Origin: Saccharothrix espanaensis DSM 44229
GTDB taxonomy: Bacteria; Actinomycetota; Actinomycetes; Mycobacteriales; Pseudonocardiaceae
Length of the DNA stretch: 64,000 nucleotides
Direction: 5' to 3'
Assembly (NCBI RefSeq): GCF_000328705.1
Contig: NC_019673.1
Span: 1,612,001-1,676,000, forward strand
Below, one piece after another: positions 60,729 through 64,000 of the stretch; within the stretch, counting starts at the first letter, position 1; each line of letters begins with the position of its first letter. The position numbers and the translations under genes were made by a program. The notes below the pieces were generated by a model. The model was not told the DNA's origin and made no database searches. It worked only from the letters and a program-made list of their open reading frames with translations.

Positions 60729-61682
60729 GTGGGCCTGAAGGAGGGCACCAGGGCAGCGCGGCTGGCGAAGGTCGTCGGGCTGGTCGGCCTGGTCGGCGTC
60801 GGGGCCACGGGTTGCTCCACGGAAGAGGTGTTGCGCTTCGGCTGGCCCGTGGGCGTGACGGAGCAGGCTCACCGGATGCAGGAGCTGTGGACCTGGTCGG
60901 TCGTCGCCGCGCTCGCGGTCGGTGCGATCGTCTGGGGCCTGATCCTCTGGTCGGTCGCCTTCCACCGCAAGAAGAGCGAGGACCTGCCCCGCCAGGTGGC
61001 CTACAACCTGCCGCTGGAGCTCGTCCTCATCGTCGTGCCGACGATCATCGTCGCGGTCCTGTTCTACTTCACCGCGGTCACCCAGAACTTCGTCACGAAG
61101 AAGACCGGTGACGCGGACGTGACGGTCGACGTGGTCGCGTTCCAGTGGAACTGGGAGTTCAAGTACCCGGAGTTCAAGCTCCCGGGCGCGGAACCCGTGG
61201 ACGGGAAAGAGCCCGTCGTGAGCACCATCGGCTCGTCCGGTGAAGTGCCGCTGATGGTGCTGCCCCAGGGCAAGCGGGTCCTGTTCAACCTGGAGTCCAC
61301 GGACGTCATCCACTCGTTCTACGTGCCGGAGTTCCACTTCAAGCGGGACGTGTTCCCGATGCCGAAGAAGAACAACCAGGACAGCTCGTTCGAGATCAGC
61401 CCGATCGACCGGACGGGGTCGCTGGTCGGCCGGTGCGCCGAGCTGTGCGGCAGCTTCCACGCGGTGATGAACTTCGAGATCCGCGTGCTGGAGCCGGGCG
61501 ACTTCGACCGGTACATGAAGCTGCGCCAGGAGAAGAACCCGAAGACGGGGCAGTTCCACACCGCGGCCGAGGCGCTGACCGAGATGAAGTGCGGCGAGCT
61601 GTGCACCCCCTACGCCGTCACGACCAAGCCCTTCGACACCGACCGGACCGCCCGCGAGGCGTCGTCCGGCGGCGGTCGGTAG
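60729..61682 (+). CDS. ctaC: Cytochrome c oxidase subunit II
   Basis: The 317-residue aa3 oxidase subunit has a lipoprotein-type signal ([15 protein letters not shown]), two membrane helices (about 55-78 and 98-120) and the CuA domain. The domain has VVAFQWNWEFKYPEF, VIHSFYVPEF and the copper ligands in GRCAELCGSFHAVMNF (CxxxCxxxH). Actinobacteria pass electrons from the bcc complex directly to this subunit. GTG at 60729 is preceded by GAGGAGG. It is followed 12 bp later by ctaF. Confidence 0.95.
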   Translation: MGLKEGTRAARLAKVVGLVGLVGVGATGCSTEEVLRFGWPVGVTEQAHRMQELWTWSVVAALAVGAIVWGLILWSVAFHRKKSEDLPRQVAYNLPLELVLIVVPTIIVAVLFYFTAVTQNFVTKKTGDADVTVDVVAFQWNWEFKYPEFKLPGAEPVDGKEPVVSTIGSSGEVPLMVLPQGKRVLFNLESTDVIHSFYVPEFHFKRDVFPMPKKNNQDSSFEISPIDRTGSLVGRCAELCGSFHAVMNFEIRVLEPGDFDRYMKLRQEKNPKTGQFHTAAEALTEMKCGELCTPYAVTTKPFDTDRTAREASSGGGR

Positions 61683-61694
61683 GAGGGACCTGCG

Positions 61695-62111
61695 ATGAAG
61701 ATCGAAGCGCGCATTTTCGACCTGGTGATGGCGTTCTCGTTCCTGGTGGCCGTGGTGTACGGCTACTGGACCTGGGCCGACACCGGCCACGTGGAGCCGA
61801 CCGGGACGGTGGCCCTGGCGCTGACCGGTGGGCTGGCGCTCATCGTGGGCACGTACTTCCGGTTCGTCGCCCGCCGGATCGAGGTCCGGCCGGAGGACAA
61901 CGCCGAGGCCGAGGTGTCCGACGGTGCCGGTGAGCTGGGCTTCTTCAGCCCCGGGTCGTACTGGCCGATCGGACTGGCGGCGTCGGCGGCCCTGGCGGCC
62001 GTGGCGCTGGCGTTCTGGTACGTGTGGCTGTTGGTGATCGCCATCGTGGTGCTGCTGGTCATGGTGGGTGGACTGGTGTTCGAGTACCACACCGGGCCGA
62101 ACCACGACTGA
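61695..62111 (+). CDS. ctaF: Cytochrome c oxidase subunit IV (actinobacterial)
   Basis: The 138-residue protein has four membrane helices and the family N-terminus MKIEARIFDLVMAFSFLVAV-type sequence, with GFFSPGSYWPIGLAASAALA in the middle. It is a small accessory subunit of the actinobacterial bcc-aa3 supercomplex. AGGAGG lies 12 bases upstream of the ATG. Translationally close to ctaC. Confidence 0.93.
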   Translation: MKIEARIFDLVMAFSFLVAVVYGYWTWADTGHVEPTGTVALALTGGLALIVGTYFRFVARRIEVRPEDNAEAEVSDGAGELGFFSPGSYWPIGLAASAALAAVALAFWYVWLLVIAIVVLLVMVGGLVFEYHTGPNHD

Positions 62112-62131
62112 GGTTTCGTCGGGTTGTGCGG

Positions 62132-62160
62132 GGCCGCCTCTCCGGTCGGGGGAGGCGGCC
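62132..62160. terminator. Hairpin terminator between ctaF and the acyltransferase gene
   Basis: GGCCGCCTCTCC pairs with GGGGAGGCGGCC (one G-T wobble), and on the plus strand is followed by TCTTCGGTGTT. It serves ctaF and perhaps the convergent gene. Confidence 0.75.
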
Positions 62161-62197
62161 TCTTCGGTGTTCGCGGGGTGTGCGGCGGCCGCCGGGG

Positions 62198-62872
62198 TCA
62201 GGCGGCCGCGTCGCCGGCGCCGGCCTGGTAGCGGTCCACGTAGTCCTGGCCGGACAGGTCCAGGATGCGGTAGACGATCTCGTCGGTGACCGAGCGCAGG
62301 ACCGGCAGGGACTCGTGCATCCCGGCGTACCGGGAGAAGTCCAGCGGCGTGCCGAAGCGGATGGTCACCGGGCGGATGCGAGGCAGTTTCGCGTCCACCG
62401 GCTGGACCTTGTCGGTGCCGATCAGGCCCACCGGGATGACCGGGGCACCGGACTCGAGCGCCATCCTGGCCACGCCGGTGCGGCCGCGGTGCAGGTTGCC
62501 GTCCAGCGAGCGGGTGCCCTCGGGGTAGATCGCGAACGCGCCGCCGGAGGCCAGGATCCCGGCCGCGGTGTCCAGCGACGCCCTGGCGGCCCTCCCGATA
62601 CCCCGGCGTACCGGAACGTGGCCCAGCGAGCCGAAGAAGTACCGGGACAGGGCTCCCTTGACGCCGGTGCCCTCGAAGTACTCGGCCTTCGCCAGGAACG
62701 ACACCCGGCGGGGGACGACCATGGGGATCACGATGCTGTCGATGAACGACAGGTGGTTCGGGGCGAGGATCACCGGGCCGGTCGCCGGGATGTTCTCCAG
62801 GCCCTCGACCTTCGGCCGCCAGAGAAGTCTCGCGGTGGGGGCCACCACCCGCTTCATCACCGTGTAGAGCAT
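62198..62872 (-). CDS. 1-acyl-sn-glycerol-3-phosphate acyltransferase (PlsC type)
   Basis: The 224-residue enzyme of phospholipid synthesis has the PlsC motifs NHLSFIDSIV (HxxxxD), FFGSLGHVPVRRG and FAIYPEGTRS, plus a PVIPVGLIGT segment. A single membrane-associated N-terminal region is present. ATG at 62872 was chosen for its family-like start (MLYTVMKRVV); GTG at about 62887 would add five residues. It corresponds to Rv2182c-type genes near ctaC. Confidence 0.9.
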   Translation of the reverse strand: MLYTVMKRVVAPTARLLWRPKVEGLENIPATGPVILAPNHLSFIDSIVIPMVVPRRVSFLAKAEYFEGTGVKGALSRYFFGSLGHVPVRRGIGRAARASLDTAAGILASGGAFAIYPEGTRSLDGNLHRGRTGVARMALESGAPVIPVGLIGTDKVQPVDAKLPRIRPVTIRFGTPLDFSRYAGMHESLPVLRSVTDEIVYRILDLSGQDYVDRYQAGAGDAAA

Positions 62873-62960
62873 GGGAACAGCATCCACCCTCGTCGTTACC
62901 GGGCAGTAAAAAGGTGGCTGAAACCTCAGCCGCGATCGGGGCGGACCGGGGGTTCGCCGG

Positions 62961-63455
62961 TCAGGGCCCGAGTGCGCGGGGGACGGCGGGCGGGCCATCG
63001 GCGATCAGTGCCGCCAGCGGTGTGGCCAGGTCGCGGGGCGAGAACAGGTCGTGGCCGCGGTAGCCGGCGATCTCCGGCAACGACCACCAGCGCAGGCCGT
63101 CGATGTGCTCGGCCGCCAACTCCTGGTCGGTCATCGCGCCACGCGGTGCGAACGACCGGACCCGCAGGAGGAAGTAGTCGTTGACCGCCCCGTCGTAGCC
63201 CGCCGCGTACCCCGGTCCCACGACCTGCTGACGCCACACCGGCAGCGGTTCGACGGCGGAGGCGACGGGCCCGACCTCCTCGTGCAGCTCGCGGCGCAGG
63301 GCCGCGAGCCGCGTCTCGCCGGGTTCGACGCCACCTCCGGGAGCGGCCCATACCACCGTCGCACCGGCCGGCCCGGGGATGGCGTGGCGGCAGAGGAGGA
63401 CGCGATCGTCCTCGTCCAGGACGATCGCGCGGACCGAGTGGCGCAGCTTCGTCAC
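62961..63455 (-). CDS. NUDIX hydrolase
   Basis: The 164-residue hydrolase has an intact Nudix box, [23 protein letters not shown] (Gx5Ex7REUxEExGU), and starts [18 protein letters not shown]. Its substrate is a nucleoside diphosphate derivative of unknown nature. It lies four bases after the trpD stop and is followed by plsC on the same strand, suggesting co-transcription. Confidence 0.9.
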   Translation of the reverse strand: MTKLRHSVRAIVLDEDDRVLLCRHAIPGPAGATVVWAAPGGGVEPGETRLAALRRELHEEVGPVASAVEPLPVWRQQVVGPGYAAGYDGAVNDYFLLRVRSFAPRGAMTDQELAAEHIDGLRWWSLPEIAGYRGHDLFSPRDLATPLAALIADGPPAVPRALGP

Positions 63456-63459
63456 CCGG

Positions 63460-64000
63460 TCAGCCCTCGGCCAGGTCTTCCTTCAGCTCGGTCGAGCGGG
63501 CGGCCCACCTGCGCAGCAGGTCGGCGGCCTGGCCGGAGTCGATCGCCTCGCCGGCTCGGCCCAGGGCCGCCGCGACGTCCGCGTGCAGGTCCTCGCTCAG
63601 GCCGGTGTGGGCCGCGATCGCTCCGGCGGCGTTGAGCAGCACGGCGTCGCGCACCGCTCCGGGCTTGCCGCCCACCAGGTCGCGGACGACCTCGGCGTTG
63701 AACGCCGCGTCGCCGCCGCGCAGGTCGTCGGGCAGCGCGGGAGCGATGCCCAGGGTGGCGGGGTCGAGGGTGGTCTCACGGACCTCGCCGTCCTGGGTCA
63801 CCCAGACGGTCGTGGTGGTCGTGGTGGTGATCTCGTCCAAGCCGTCGTCACCGCGCACGACCAGCGCCGTGTTGCCCCGCCGGGCGAAGACGCCCGCGAT
63901 CAGGGGGGCGGCGGCGGCGCGGGCGCAGCCGATCAGGCCCACCTCGGGCAGAGCCGGGTTGGTCAGGGGGCCCAGCAGGTTGAACGAGGTGGGGATGCCC
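63460..64000 (-). CDS. trpD: Anthranilate phosphoribosyltransferase, C-terminal part
   Basis: The open frame continues beyond the window edge; about 179 residues are visible. [21 protein letters not shown] is the family's anthranilate-binding segment, [13 protein letters not shown] the catalytic DE region, and [30 protein letters not shown] the C-terminal part. It transfers phosphoribose to anthranilate in tryptophan synthesis. The N-terminal PRPP site is outside. It matches Rv2192c in the M. tuberculosis order. Confidence 0.95.
   Translation of the reverse strand, partial: GIPTSFNLLGPLTNPALPEVGLIGCARAAAAPLIAGVFARRGNTALVVRGDDGLDEITTTTTTTVWVTQDGEVRETTLDPATLGIAPALPDDLRGGDAAFNAEVVRDLVGGKPGAVRDAVLLNAAGAIAAHTGLSEDLHADVAAALGRAGEAIDSGQAADLLRRWAARSTELKEDLAEG

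Overview
The window comes from a high-GC actinomycete. Codon third positions are almost all G or C, GTG starts are common, and many marker genes are actinobacterial (DUF3145, DUF3052, DUF3043, PucR-type fab regulator, aa3 oxidase subunit IV). The order aceE / PucR regulator / fabD..., lipA, lipB, TIGR01777 protein, E2, lpd, pepA, ilvE, cobS, cobT, DUF3043, glycerate kinase, erpA-like, asnB, ctaC, ctaF, trpD follows the Rv2192-Rv2248 neighbourhood of Mycobacterium tuberculosis. The absence of mycobacterial lipid genes and the accessory content suggest Pseudonocardiales (Saccharothrix, Lentzea or Actinosynnema type); the genus is an inference.

Layout. 1-4.3 kb: end of a flavoprotein oxidoreductase, membrane and lipoproteins, DUF3145. 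4.4-10.6 kb: a complete class III lanthipeptide operon on the minus strand in the SapB (ramCSAB) order: lanKC, a 53-residue precursor, a 13-bp hairpin, two ABC exporter half-transporters. 11.1-16.7 kb: secreted protein, then the type II fatty acid operon fabD-fabH-acpP-fabF and its PucR-type regulator. 16.7-26.6 kb: a repeat-rich accessory stretch (long palindromic element, secreted TAP-like peptidase, membrane protein, beta-propeller phytase with a 20-copy 18-bp minisatellite, PnuC, solute-binding lipoprotein, and a cyclase-like/substrate-binding fusion protein). 27-31.1 kb: aceE, DUF3052, ahpE, tRNA-Val. 31.2-44 kb: lipA, accessory regulators and enzymes, lipB, PAP2, TIGR01777, E2 and lpd. 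44-51.7 kb: pepA, permease, ilvE, cobS-cobT-cobU. 51.7-54.3 kb: aldo-keto reductase, a DddA/SCP1.201-like deaminase toxin with its Imm1 immunity gene, and a second copy of the palindromic element. 54.3-64 kb: DUF3043, glycerate kinase, erpA-like, MFS/MerR pair, asnB, ctaC-ctaF, PlsC, Nudix, partial trpD.

How the genes fit together. Much of the conserved backbone serves the pyruvate dehydrogenase/lipoate/fatty acid axis. FabD/FabH/ACP/FabF make acyl-ACP, LipB takes octanoyl from ACP, LipA inserts sulfur, and the lipoylated E2 works with AceE (E1) and Lpd (E3) to make acetyl-CoA for FabH. Inserted between these blocks are lineage-specific modules: the lanthipeptide operon, the repeat-rich secreted-protein island between the fab regulator and aceE, and the toxin/immunity pair. 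The points most worth following up are the lanthipeptide and its precursor, the pair of covarying palindromic elements, the deaminase toxin pair with its 49-bp flanking duplication, and the cyclase/solute-binding fusion.
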